This document shows, in pieces, positions 10,810 to 62,754 of a stretch of DNA of 64,000 nucleotides. The stretch is from Hyperoplus lanceolatus. Lineage: Eukaryota; Chordata; Actinopteri; Uranoscopiformes; Ammodytidae. The DNA is taken from contig CM049410.1 of NCBI GenBank assembly GCA_026929865.2, forward strand, positions 6,391,001 through 6,455,000, in the 5' to 3' direction. The position numbers and the translations under genes were made by a program. The notes beneath the pieces were generated by a model, which worked only from the letters and a program-made list of their open reading frames with translations, made no database searches and was not told the DNA's origin. How positions within the stretch are numbered: position 1 is the stretch's first letter; each line of letters starts with the position of its first letter.

Positions 10810-11544
10810 CATCAGACTTATTTATAGTACATTCACAGGCATCCTATTGCTTTTTTAATGCTCTGTTCAGCAGGTGATTGGTTGTTTGTTGTTGGTGCAC
10901 CACAGAGAAAGACCAGTTGACTTTGGTAATATTCATTGCTTCGGAAATCAGTGGAAAGTGTCAATCATTTGTCAGATGAGGGACAGATTGTTTGGCCAAT
11001 TAATATTTCTCCAGATATAGATTCCACATGTTTGAAATGCACCAGGGACCCAATGGAAAATTGTAATGTCACACAGAGCTTTTTCTGTCGTTATTCAACA
11101 CATATCCAGCATTGGCTAGATTTGGCGAGGGTGGGGCCTCACTTATAAGCCATTGACGTAGTCCTCTTTGGCAATGGGTTCAAACAGAGGCACATTCTTT
11201 GTAGGAACAGAGCAATGTGTGTTGAGACAAAATTTAAGGAGGGAATTCTAAAAAATCAGGAGGTCTAAGGCGTTCTGATTTGGTGTTGCTGTCGAGCTGT
11301 TGGAACCTGTGTGGATTCTCTGGAGTGGGCACAACTGGTGTCCTCTCATTGACACAGCAGCAAGTTTGGTTTTGAGCATCAGGTGTGCGCTTCAGACACT
11401 ATTACTACTTCTTTCCCCTCTTTTTCTGTCCCACACTTTTAGCAGAGGAGCAGAGAGGCTGGACGCACCCACATAAGTATGACCAAAGGATCCGCGCCCT
11501 GACGCACGTTGGAGCGGTGAGAGTGTGGACTAGTATGAAGCGCC

Positions 11545-27520
<15,976 letters not shown>

Positions 27521-30500
27521 GAGACATGTCATTTGGGCCCCCGGTTTTTCCTGAAAAAGGGGGAGGAACTAGAAAAACAATGACAAATCAGTGGGTTTAT
27601 CTCTGTGGTCGTGCGAGTAGCTTTATTAGCCTGCCATCTTAGAGGGTGTCCTTTTTAAAAGAGAGCCGGGGAGAAAAAGAGGACAGTAGGCTGGACAGGA
27701 GACGAGCCAATTACCAGTCAGAGTCAATCATCTGCTTTTAGACATCATCAAAGCAGAGTAGAGTTACATTGTCTGTACTGTAGCCCATGCACACTTTAAG
27801 TGATTTTGTTCAACTGTGGAAATGCTTCAATGAGCAGTGTGTGGCTCACAGCCCTTGTTTGTGTAATGGTCACTGAACATGGTGGATAAAGTGAGAGCGT
27901 TGAAATGTGCCAATCAGCAGTAATCTACCTGTACATTATTAAACAAGGTGCTACATGAAATGTGTTCTTCAACTATAAAGTGTTCCATATGTATGTGCTA
28001 TAGCTACAAAATATAGACCTCTCTCCAAACTTTGTGTATTGCCCTCAAAAAGGAGTTTTGTGTTGCCTTATACTATATTCATTGGTTTGAGAGGCAACAG
28101 GGGCTCTCTCAAAACTGTCTAGAATAATGTATGGCCTTTAAAACAACACAAATTGTAAGTGTTGTCAAATCATGTAGTATGGTTTGGGAGTCAATGTCTT
28201 AGCTTAGATGTGTTGTATTGAATGTTTCAGTATTTCAGCAGATTGTTCTAGTCGACCATCATTATAAAAGGTTTGTTCTCTTTCACTGTTTCTTCCTTCA
28301 ACCTCTTCTTCTCTGAGTTTTGTCAGTTGAACACACTGTCAGTGGAACACCTCTGTTCAAGTCCCCTTTTGATTCACTTCCATATCAATCCACCATTCTG
28401 TATGTGCCAATCACAAAAAAAATAGGGGGGTGCCCACTACTGTTGAAACGGCACAGAGCAGGACTTACAGGCCAGGTGGAGAATGTTTGTTTTTTCTCTG
28501 AGTCCATATGGTTGCCTCACACGCCCCCCCCCCCCCTTCCCCCTCATGTCAAACAGAACTCCCAGACAGAAGCAGAGGGAGCTGTCTACGGATGTGTCCC
28601 AGAAGGATTTGGCTCTAGCAACCAGACTTCAACGTGTGTGTGTGTGTGTGTGTGTGTGTTGTCTTACTGCATGTCCATCACTGCTCTTTCTGTTTGTTCT
28701 CTCAGGAAATACTGTGTTGTTTTGGCAAGCTGGTCACTTTGAGGTCTTCTCCCTACTTGGTGGAAGTGCCAGGAAATGAAAAATGAATAAAGTGATTCAG
28801 ATTTTAAAAAAGAAGAAAAAAAAAGAATGCCATTACTGTATGTAGTTAAAGCTGTGAGTGTTTGCTTGAGCTTGCTCCAAGGGCCATCTGGGGGTGGGTT
28901 TTTCTTCAGTCTTCAGGGCTATAAAGTTGGTTCTGGTTTTGGCCAGCTCACTCACTCAATCACCGATTAGTATTTGATTGTTCTAAGTGTGTTTGATATT
29001 CCATTGGAGATACCACTTCATATACCAGGCTGCGCTCATGTATAACAAAGCCATCAGTATGAACCAGTCTTGAGCGTAGAGCTTAGACTTTTTTTATATT
29101 ACAGTTTGGAAGGAGAAAAAAATGTATTTGTTTGTAATGTGAAGCTGTACATTTGTTTATAAAAGTGCAATAAAAAATACAAAAAGAATGAAAAACACTG
29201 GACGTGCAAAAACATGATCAAAGGGTTCAAACATTATTTCATGGAAAAGTGTCTTATTAATATAGGCTACCTTTGTGCTATATGGCGGATGGTCATTCAG
29301 TTCAACTGACCATTTTATATACAGATAAACAAACGCTGGTTTGCTGTCATCAGCCATAAAAAGTTGAACTACTGAATATTGTGTTTTTTAAGGTGAAGTA
29401 TAGTAAGAACGTTTAGGGAACTAGCTGTCTTTTCTATTCCATGTGTCTGTACTTTACTGTATGTGCACATGATTTTTTGCTTAGTATTGTAAAATACAAG
29501 AGTCTTTGGCCATGCTAGTAGGTCTCTGAAGTAAATGCTAACAGAACAACATGCTCACAGTAACAAAGCAAACATGCTGATGTTTTTTCCCCAGGTTCTA
29601 TCATGTACACCATTTTAAAGGATACCCAAAATAATCAAACATCACCAGAAGGAAGGCATTACTGCCTTTAGGCCTACACAATGTCATACCAATTCATCCA
29701 CGAGTTGTTTAAACATTTCACTCAAAACACTATGAGCGAAGTTGGGTAATTACTAGAGTTGGTAATTCATCTTCTAGGAAACAAAATGTCTTTCTCAATT
29801 CATCTAAAGGTTATTACGATATTTCAACCAGGAAGGGCTGGACCCCTTGACAGAGCCGCATTGCCATCACCAAAAATGTAAAAAAGTCTAAAAGCTAAAA
29901 ATCCACACACATGCTTTGGCTAAATAAAATCTAAATTATTAAAAAATAAAAAGGAAAAGGAAAATGAAAACCATCTAGCTATTTATAAAAACTGATACAG
30001 ATTTATGGGAAATGTTTATAATTTGGTCAAATAATTACAGTCATAAACATTCATCTCAGTGCAGCTTGACTTCCATTGCATCTCTTTGATTGCAGTGCTT
30101 CACTGAGATTCTCCTGGCTGACCTTATTGGAGTCCTGAATGCCTCTTCATTTGGGCTGCATGAGAACAAAATGTCTGTCATCTCAGACTGAGCTATGGGC
30201 CACTTTAGCCTCAGAGTCTCCGCGTTGTTTGGCACAAAGAAATAAATCAGTCGGCATGGGGCTGGTGGCAGCGCCCTTAGATCAAAATGCTAAAAAGCCG
30301 GCAGTGTCGCTCCGAAAGATGCCACCTGACAAAATGAAGCCATTTGTTATATCCCAGTAGTCATCCATCTGTCTCTATCAGTGGGCAGAGTGAACTTATC
30401 TCTTTTCTCACTGTGTGTGTGAATCAGAAGTACTGTATACACTGACTGAAGAGAAGAAAACATAGTTGGTGCAGAGAAAAGGCACTATCCCGCTGAGGTT

Positions 30501-33500
30501 AAATTCTTTTTGGCAGTTGTTATTACTCCTCAAGGCCGATCAAAGGCTTCTCAATGTGACACTAAAGATTTATTTTTTTCATTTTGGTCCTGTTTTTGAA
30601 AGCTTCCTGTATTTGGACATAGACAGCTATGAACCTGCAACAAAAGCAGACTATCATCTACTGTATGTTTCAGTTGCTGTTTGCACAGTTCAATACAAGC
30701 ACTTTTATTCACACAGAATACAGCACTGACTATGACAAGTACCACTGTGTGGTTAGATAAATATATGCAGGAGGAAGGGTTATATGACGGGCCTCAAGTG
30801 AGAAATTAAAGACTACATTACTCTGTCTGATATGCGCAATTAGGCTGGTGAAATTTTAATTAGGTGTAATAGACGGATCAGAGCTGTTTATCTGGCAGGG
30901 GAAATTATCTTTTAGAAAGCAATATCGGATGTTGCTGTACATCAGCCATATCAGCCCCCTTGTAATTTCAACCTGATTGAATTTTTTTCCTCAATGTGTT
31001 GCTCATTAGCTCCCAAATCACTGTCCCACATCCCCTAACCTAACCCATGCTTCATATTGTAGATGGAAGGCCAAAGCGTTTGATGGAGTGGGTGGAATGA
31101 GCGCGGGCGGCGACACACTGAGGACTGAGCGCGTATGCTAACTGTTCCCGCGGTTTTGGAGAGGAATATTAACGTGACCCTCATAGAAAGTGCCTCGGGC
31201 CATGGGTAATCTAATTTCGCTTTGAGTAATGTTGCCTGTCATTAGTAAATGAATACAGTCAGTGGCCCTCTGAAGGCTATGCAATCTATTCTGCTGTGGG
31301 TAAAATTAGCCACAAATGTAGGTTGTTTTTCATCCTGTAATAAGAAGTCTAACATGAAAGCTGGCCTTCCGTAATTGCAGTTAATCGCTCACTGCTTAGT
31401 CCAGGCTGGTATCAATCCTGATTTCAACTGTAGTAATTTTTGTACTGTATTGTATTGTTTTTCCTGTCATTGCTCTAACAGTACTGGTGCAGAATGTGTA
31501 GTCTGACACACATTTAGCCTCTGACAAACATTGCACCTTTCCTACGATTTGAAAAATTGCAGTAGTAGGTCATACTGCGATTTCGATTCATTGTGTGCAA
31601 GCCAACTCACTGGCTCACTGATAATTCTGGTCAGATTGATGGCAGTCGAGAGTGTGGCATCACAGGTGAGGTAGAGATGCCTTAGTTTATTTTTTTCTCA
31701 GATGCTGTTTATCTTTTATGCAGGTATCTCCAGAAATATACCAGCCGATCGCCCACTGAGACATAATGGTGTTGCCGGTGACGTGTTACCCTCTGTCGCC
31801 CACACTTGCCGGCTGTTGCTTGGAGACTGGGCAGCTATGAGATGTTGGGTATACCTCCACAATTACGAAGGGTGACATGAAGCAGGTCACAGGGTAAACC
31901 CATGTGAGAAAAGCTTTGCCGAAAACACACACCATTATTACACACTTAGAACACAAGCGATCGCTCTCACAGCCTCTGTTAGAAAGTTGTCCTCAGGGAC
32001 TTAAAGGCAGCTTTGCTACAGAGGCATCCAGGTGTAACGATATAATGAACTCTCAACTCCCAATGTGGGGTATCTTTCTTCTTCTTTTTTTAATCTTGTG
32101 AGTGAGGTGATTTATCTTTAATGATTAATTTCCTGGTTCAGTAAGCTGGTGATGGTGTTTAAAGAAAGCACCTCGGTTCTCTCAAATAACATTCATTCTC
32201 CAGAGAGTGTCAAACATCTGACTTGTTGTGGTGTTTCTATACCACTCTATTTTTTTTACAAAGACAGACATAAAAATGTAGTACAATTCACAAAGACGAT
32301 ATACCGTATAAACAATCTAGTTTCTCGGTTTTACTCTCTTAAGCGGACACACATGCACCTCTTGCTTTTAACGTCTTGCGATTCAGTGTGTCATAAACCC
32401 AGAGCTGTGCGAGTGTTGTCAGGACTGAAAATGGGCCAGAATCCTGTCTAAAGTGGGGCACAGTGGTTTATAAAAAGCATGCCCATTTACTCAAGTATTT
32501 CATCGGGAGAAGGTTGATTGTGCCTTTGAGATATTTCAGGTTTTGACCCTTTTCTTTCCATCCTCAAACTGTGTTATGTTATTCTTTTAATGTGAAGCCA
32601 CCAACAGAGTTTATGAGCCAAATCAGCTTATTATTGTTAAACGTGAAATTAAAAGTGGTAATTTGATTTTGGTCTGCGAAAAGGAAACCAGAAGTAAACA
32701 TTCACTGTACAACATGTCACAGCCACTTGTAGGATTTTCTTGTGCGACTTCTAAACTGTATATTCTGACACGAGGGCCAATTCTTTAAACACAAGACCAT
32801 ATCAAGTCATAAAAAAACAAGAGCTCTTTGCTGCTAAGCATATTCAAACTTTATAAACTGAATGACAAAATCTAGAACTTCTGCTCTGTCAAAGCCCTTT
32901 TTTTCTGTCTTTCTTAATGTGGATCAGAGTCAGATGGGAGCGCTGATGCTGATTGGCTGAGGAAGTGGATCAGCTCCTTTACAAGACAACTAATAAAGGA
33001 AACGAGGATTCCCCTGGCACACAGCGCACTGAGACAACTGAGCTGGGAACGGATCAGACTAAGCAAGAGTTTGGAAGATGTGACGCCGGACAATGTTTCA
33101 GACAAATGATAGACTGATAACATATGTGTTTGTCATAGCAATGAATAGACTGGGAGTGTCTGAACCTGACCCAACTCTTGTAAATATCAGAATGGGCAGG
33201 TGAGATGGTGTAATAGGTGTGAGCACCTTCAAGTAAATCACCATGTCGTCGCTGAATGCCCTCAACCCACCAGAGGCGATCAGGGAGGAAGAGGAGGAGA
33301 GGAGAGAGGTAGAAACTAGGGCACTGTTATCTGGCCCCCTTTTTCTTTATTACCAACCAACCAGCGGGCACAACGCAGAGAAAGAGAAAGAAAGAGCTGT
33401 GTGGACGGCAGAGCAGGAGTTAGCAGGAGAGGACTTTACAAAGTGTAGTGAACCTGTGGACAAGACGGGGTGGGGTGAGAACCTCTGGAGCTAAAAACAA

Positions 33501-33694
33501 CTTCAAGGAAGTCATGGGCGAACGTGACTAGGGCAACCTTACGCACATCTTACCATCTCACACAGACACATACACGCTATCCGTACACATCCACACACAA
33601 ACTGGCACCCACTTACTAGTCTAGCACATGTTCCCACACACAGACAAGTGCACTCACGCAAACCACAACTTTTGCACACACCTCGAGTAGCAGG
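27521..33694. other. cacng4 3'UTR and cacng4-cacng1 intergenic DNA
   Basis: AATAAA at 28786-28791 and at 29169-29174 are candidate cacng4 poly(A) signals, implying a 3'UTR of 1.3-1.7 kb. 30760-31420 is unique, with many TAATTA/ATTA cores. From 32900 on is possible cacng1 promoter, with a GATTGGCTGA CCAAT-type site near 32950. No further gene is seen. Confidence 0.45.
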
Positions 33695-57267
<23,573 letters not shown>

Positions 57268-59534
57268 CCAACAACAGGTGACGCAACAGGCAAGACTGAA
57301 AGCCAGGTTACAATTAAAGGGAATACTGGTTTTTGCGTCTTTTAGGCCTCTAAATGCCCACCCTTTACTGTTTGCATCAATAAAGATTGCCCATCATCAT
57401 CCCAATACATTTCAGTTTGTGTTTGGTGAAATACATCTTTACTTGGAAAAACTTCTGGTAGATAACCAGCTACAGCAAAAACAATGAAGTTAGTTCATGT
57501 TACCTTCATATGGTAGACATGTGGTTGAAATTCCCTCCTTGTTGGTGTTTATAAAGCTGAGGAATGATTGAGTAAGATCTGAGACATAAGAGTCGTCATC
57601 CGAACAGCACCTCTTAAAGCAAGCTCACACAGCAAGCTGGAAAATGTTAAAATTACAAACACCGTGTAGAAAATGAGGTAAAACCTTCACAACAGACCTG
57701 AATTGCCCTTTAACGATTGACTAGAGAAGAACCCAGTCAGTGTATTGCATTGTATTGTCACATGATGGGGGTTTGACACATAATACAGTAAAAACAATGA
57801 ATGCCATATTGTTGGACAGTTAACTGCAGTAAATCCTACAATAAACTGTATGTCACTCCAGTATAACACAAATAATTTTCAGATGCTGTTTTATACTAGA
57901 ATAGAAAGGAATGAAGAAATAAAAACATAATGACAGCAAATAGGCAAGAAATTAACAAATTATTACATAAGTCTAGGTGAGTTAAAAGGTCTAAAATTGT
58001 ACCATATGCACTGATATGCGTTACCTCACCATTCACCCAAGTGAAGTGGAAAATTGTTGTAATGGGCTATTGCCACTGTATTTCCTTCTCTCTAAGGACG
58101 TTCATTCAACCTATGTCATTGACTGTTTAAAGAGAGACCACTTGGCTGATACTTACTCGTTGACAGTCACATTCATTCATTTTCAGGTCAATGTTCAAGA
58201 CACCTGGTGAATTACAGTTCAGGAGCCGTGATTCATGATATTGTCAATGCTTTACTATGTTAACAAATGAGTTCTGCTGCTAAGTGGGTATATATAGAAA
58301 AAATGGTTATATAACTCAGATAGAGAGTTAACATACAGTAATTGCCCGTATGCTAACCCTGTGCCAGCAATTTTTAGTAACAGTTTCAGTGTACTGTAGG
58401 CTTGTCAAGCTAATGATTACTAAAAAGGTTGAAGTGATATGCATTGGGCAGCTGTAGTGAAAGTTATAGGCCCTACATGTATAGTCCATGGGCCGGACCA
58501 GATATCGGTACCATCTGGGTGGGCAAATTCTAGGTGTGATTTGTTAGTGGTTATCACCTTTTAAGCTATTGTAATGGAGGCAAGACACTGCAGGTGAATA
58601 GGGTAAACAATGTAACTTATAAATATCATCATGAAACTTTGCCTGATGATTATTAACATTAACACAATTATAAAAAAAAAATCAGAAATGTTTAAATAAA
58701 TATGCAAATTTGCCAATATCTAACTAATTATGTGTACATGTTCATTTATAACGTGTCCGTCTGTAGGTTTTCCTAAAGAGCACCTAACCCAGATACCCAA
58801 CATTGCCTCCAAAACCAGCATCATTTCATAATGTTGTGGGGTACATGTCAAATAGTTCAAATAAAAACCTGTCCTTGCTTCTATATTAGAGTTTAGGCTT
58901 AAGTTAGCTGTCCATCTACTTTTAAATGTAACAACTTGCCTGTCCAAAGAGCCCATAAGCTAAGCAGCAAGATAAATGCTGGCTTTTGGCCTGAAAAATG
59001 CAGCTTTAACCGCAGTCTTAAGCAAAAATATGAATGTCCGTTTATCCTTTTTTGTCTGTTAACTAAAACTTAACTTTTAAATAATCAGTTGTATAATCTA
59101 AAAAGTCAGCTGGAGATGGTGTGAAACTAACGTTAGCATAATTAGCTAGCTAAGTAGGTCTAAAGATGCCAAAATCAGCATAGTTCATTTCAGTCGAAAC
59201 GATCCACTCTCGCTTTCTAGAAATGAAAACCCTGCTTCTGTTCACCTTTGTCTTATCAAAGACTGGACCTATGTTTGTGAAAATTACCAAGACTTTAAAT
59301 GTTAACATATGTGCCATGTGGAAATGTAAGGCAACAGCATGAGGGGGAAGGGGGGGGGAGTGTTGCTAAAGTTGACCCTATAACTCTGGGTTAAGGCATA
59401 CCTTAACATGATATACATTATAAACATCCATAGATAATTTTCTTTACACATTTAGAAATTATGTTGGTGATACTATAGTCTTATATTTTTTAACGTGCAA
59501 TCTTGTTTAAATGATGTTGCTTCTCTTTGGGGGC

Positions 59535-59885
59535 TTAAAGGTGCACTATGTAACTTTTGGTTTCTCATAGAAGTGAACATTTTCTAAAGTATATTCTCAT
59601 AGCTGAATAAACAAACAGGAAACTCACTCACAGGAAAATTGGATCCCTGGAACACTCTTTGAAGTGAAAAAAGCAATGTGAAAAAGTTACTGTTTTGTTA
59701 CTTTTTTTAAACAGATATTCCAGTATTAGGTTTGGTTCCAGGTGCCTTTTGTTTTGATTTATGATAACATTTTTCAATACAGAGAACTACGAATTATGTA
59801 GAGGAAATATGTTTTGTAAACTTACTGCAGGCTCGGAAAATGTAAACAAGTCCCCCTCTACTGACACTGCATAGTACACCTTTAA
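59535..59885. mobile_element. TTAA-flanked MITE
   Basis: TTAAAGGTGCACTATGTAAC at the left and CATAGTACACCTTTAA at the right are inverted, with TTAA on both sides. Confidence 0.8.
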
Positions 59886-59984
59886 AGCTAAAATATTTAG
59901 CTAAAACTATGACACAGACGCAGTAGCCCAATTTTTATTTGGCTCTTTTTTCTGTAAAGATTGTATACAAGGGTTATATTTCAT

Positions 59985-60300
59985 TTAAGCTTTATTTATA
60001 CTCGAGAGATCAATTGAGGGGTGACCCTCATTTACAATGATGTTGCGTCAAACAGATGCAAAGAAAAAACAACAGCACAAATATACGATGCAAATACATT
60101 AAACACACCACAAGCTGATCAACAGCCAAAACAATTGAAACATTTACACAGTGATGAAGAATGGTTGTAATTTAAATGAAATGGGTACAATATGGCCTAA
60201 ATAAATCAGACACAGGTAGAGTTTGGCAGATTTCAGATAATATGTCTATATTTGTTAAAGGATATGAAGGAATTATTTTAACATGAGCATGTCAGTGATG
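59985..60300 (-). repeat. LINE-type 3' tail, third copy of a dispersed family
   Basis: GAGATCAATTGAGGGGTGAC then CATTTACAATG is shared with 43500-43700 (same orientation) and, inverted, with 10130-10180. The text after it (AAAACAACA, ACAAATA.. GATGCAAATAC, CACAAGCTGA) is also shared with the 43.5-kb copy. Confidence 0.6.
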
Positions 60301-60682
60301 AAGCCCATCTGAAATGTGCGGCATTGCAGACAAACAATGTGGCAGCTTCCCAGTCAGGACTTTATAAAAATAGGCCAATTATGTGAGTGACGTCTTTGTA
60401 TTGTTAGAAACCTATCAAACAGCATGTATTGTGAGGTCTAGAATGTTGTTTTTCAGTGAGTCACTCTGGCCCAGTATTAATTCTCCCGGAGCAAGTGCAG
60501 CTAAACAAAGTTCCATAAATGAAGCTGTGTCACAGTGGAAACACAAGGGGAAATTATCTGAGAACAACATGTCTATTTGTTCTTACTGCAGTCACAAAAG
60601 TTAACTTACATGGCAATTGTACAGGTTTGTTTGTTAGAAAATTTACAAATTACCTAAATGATTATTAATTGTATCTAGTATA

Positions 60683-62314
60683 CTCAACAAAAATATAAAC
60701 GCAACACTTTTGTTTTTGCTCCTATTTTTCATGAGATGGACTTAAAGATCTAAAATTCATTCCAGATACACAATATTACCATTTCTCTCAAACATTGTTC
60801 ACAAATCTGTCTAAATGTGTGATAGTGAGCACTTCTGCTTTGCTGAGATAATCCATCCCACCTCACAGGTGTGCCACATCAAGATGCTGATCTGACATCA
60901 TGATTAGTGCACAGGTGTGCCTTAGACTATCCACAATAAAAGGCCACTCTAAAATGTGCATTTTTTTGCTTTATTGGGGGTCTGGGGACTCAGAACCAGT
61001 CAGTATCTGGTGTGACCACCATTTGCCTCATGCAGTGCAACACATCTTCTTCGCATAGAGTTTATCAGATTGTCAATTGTGGCCTGTGGAATGTTGGTCC
61101 ACTCCTCTTCAATGGTTGTGCGAAGTTGCTGGATATTAGTGGGAAGTGGTGCACGCTGTCGTATACGCCGGTCAAGCACATCGCAAACATGCTCAATGGG
61201 TGACATGTCCGGTGAGTATGCTGGCCATGCAAAAACTGGGACATTTTCAGCTTCCAAGAATTGTGTACAGATCCTTGCAACATGGGGCCGTGCATTATCT
61301 TGCTGAAAGGTGAGGTGATGTTCATGGATGTATGGAACAACAATGGGCCTCAGGATCTCATCACGGTATCTCTGTGCATTCAAAATGCCATCAATAAAAT
61401 GCACCTGTGTTCTTCGCCTATAACAGATGCCTGCCCGTACCATAACCCCACCACCACCATGGGCCACTCGATCAACATTGACATTGACATCAGCAAAGCG
61501 CTCACCCACACGATGCCACACACGCTGTCTGCCATCTGCCCTGAACAATGTAAACCAAGATTCCTCCGTGAAGAGAACACCTCTCCAACGTGCCAGACGC
61601 CATCGAATGTGAGCATTTGCCCACTCAAGTCTGTTACGGCGACGAGCTGGAGTCAGGTCAAGACCCCGATGAGGACGACGAGCATGCAGTTGAGCTTCCC
61701 TGAGACGGTTTCTGACAGTTTGTGCAGAAATTGTTTGGTTATGCAAACCAATTGTTTCAGCAGCTGCCTCAGTGGCTGGTCTCAGACGATCTTGGAGGTG
61801 AACCTGCTGGATGTGGAGGTCCTGGGCTGGTGTGGTTACACTTGGTCTGCGGTTGTGAGGCCGGTTGGATGTACTGCCATATTCTCTGAAACGCCTTTGG
61901 AGACGGCTTATGGTGGAGAAATGAACATTCAATGCACGAGCAACAGATCTGGTTGACATTCCTGCTGTCAGCATGCCAATTGCACGCTCCCTCAATGCTT
62001 GTGGCATCTGTGGCATTTTGCTGTGAGACAAAACTGCACATTTCAGGGTGGCCTTTTATTGTGGACAGTCTAAGGCACACCTGTGCACTAATCATGATGT
62101 CAGATCAGCATCTTGATGTGGCACACCTGTGAGGTGGGATGGATTATCTCAGCAAAGCAGAAGTGCTCACTATCACACATTTAGACAGACTTTTGAACAA
62201 TGTTTGAGAGAAATGGTAATATTGTGTATCTGGAATGAATTTTAGATCTTTAAGTCCATCTCATGAAAAATGGGAGCAAAAACAAAAGTGTTGCGTTTAT
62301 ATTTTTGTTGATTG
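60683..62314 (-). mobile_element. Nearly full-length Tc1-like transposon with about 330-bp terminal inverted repeats
   Basis: TA dinucleotides flank it (60681-60682 and 62315-62316). The ends TCAACAAAAATATAAACGC and their inverse start terminal repeats that run to about 60960 and from about 62035 with few mismatches. The repeats flank a single transposase frame on the minus strand. Size and design fit an autonomous Tc1 element, apart from substitutions in the enzyme. Confidence 0.93.
61000..62031 (-). CDS. Tc1-like DD34E transposase, full length but first catalytic Asp replaced
   Basis: 343 aa from ATG 62031 to TGA 61000, with no frameshift. The N-terminal paired helix-turn-helix region (10-65) includes SVARALNVHFSTISRLQRRF. 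The catalytic domain has FTEESWF (154-160), where Tc1 enzymes read TDESRF, so position 156 is Glu. It also has FQQDNARPHVA (Asp245) and SPDMSPIEHVCDVLDRR (Glu280), a 34-residue spacing. VMVRAGICYRRRTQ also departs from the usual VMVWAGI, and HVCDV from HVWDV. It acts on its own terminal repeats by cut-and-paste. This copy is probably inactive but young. Confidence 0.9.
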   Translation of the reverse strand: MSHSKMPQMPQALRERAIGMLTAGMSTRSVARALNVHFSTISRLQRRFREYGSTSNRPHNRRPSVTTPAQDLHIQQVHLQDRLRPATEAAAETIGLHNQTISAQTVRNRLREAQLHARRPHRGLDLTPARRRNRLEWANAHIRWRLARWRGVLFTEESWFTLFRADGRQRVWHRVGERFADVNVNVDRVAHGGGGVMVRAGICYRRRTQVHFIDGILNAQRYRDEILRPIVVPYIHEHHLTFQQDNARPHVARICTQFLEAENVPVFAWPAYSPDMSPIEHVCDVLDRRIRQRAPLPTNIQQLRTTIEEEWTNIPQATIDNLINSMRRRCVALHEANGGHTRY

Positions 62315-62754
62315 TATTTTATATAATCTACAATGATCACAAATATCCTGCCATCATATGCAGTATAACTGGAGAGGAACCAGCTGTTTACCTGTGATTT
62401 GAATAAACATGAAAAATGAGAAATGTTTGATACATTTCACTGTATCCACCTTAAGGGGTTTCATACACAACATGTCCACATTTGTGCAAAATAAAAGAAG
62501 ACAGAGTATATTATTTCTTGCAAAGAATAAACCTTAGTTCTATATTATTGTGCTTCCTGCTTTCCTACTGTGCAGACGCTTTTCTGCTTGCTCTCTCCTC
62601 CTCTTGCACTTTTTGCTTACATTCTTATTTTTCCTCGATAATAAATTTAGCAGGAGCTCCTGGATATATACAAATCAAAGGGACTGTAATATATTTTTAC
62701 TTTTATAGATACTGCAGGCATTTTTGTACACTTTTACGACCTTCTCAATAGAAC

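Larger units (their letters stand above)
57268..60682. other. cacng1 3'UTR and downstream intergenic DNA
   Basis: After the AATAAA at 57379 there is no gene I can support. The stretch holds a MITE (59535-59885) and a LINE tail (59985-60300). Confidence 0.5.

Noticed and set aside
33243..33494. 83-codon ORF (MSSLNALNPPEAIREEEEERRE) upstream of cacng1
   Set aside because: It has a fair start context, but no homology I recognise and a low-complexity Glu/Arg composition. It may be cacng1 leader or promoter sequence, and I would not call it a gene without transcript or conservation data.
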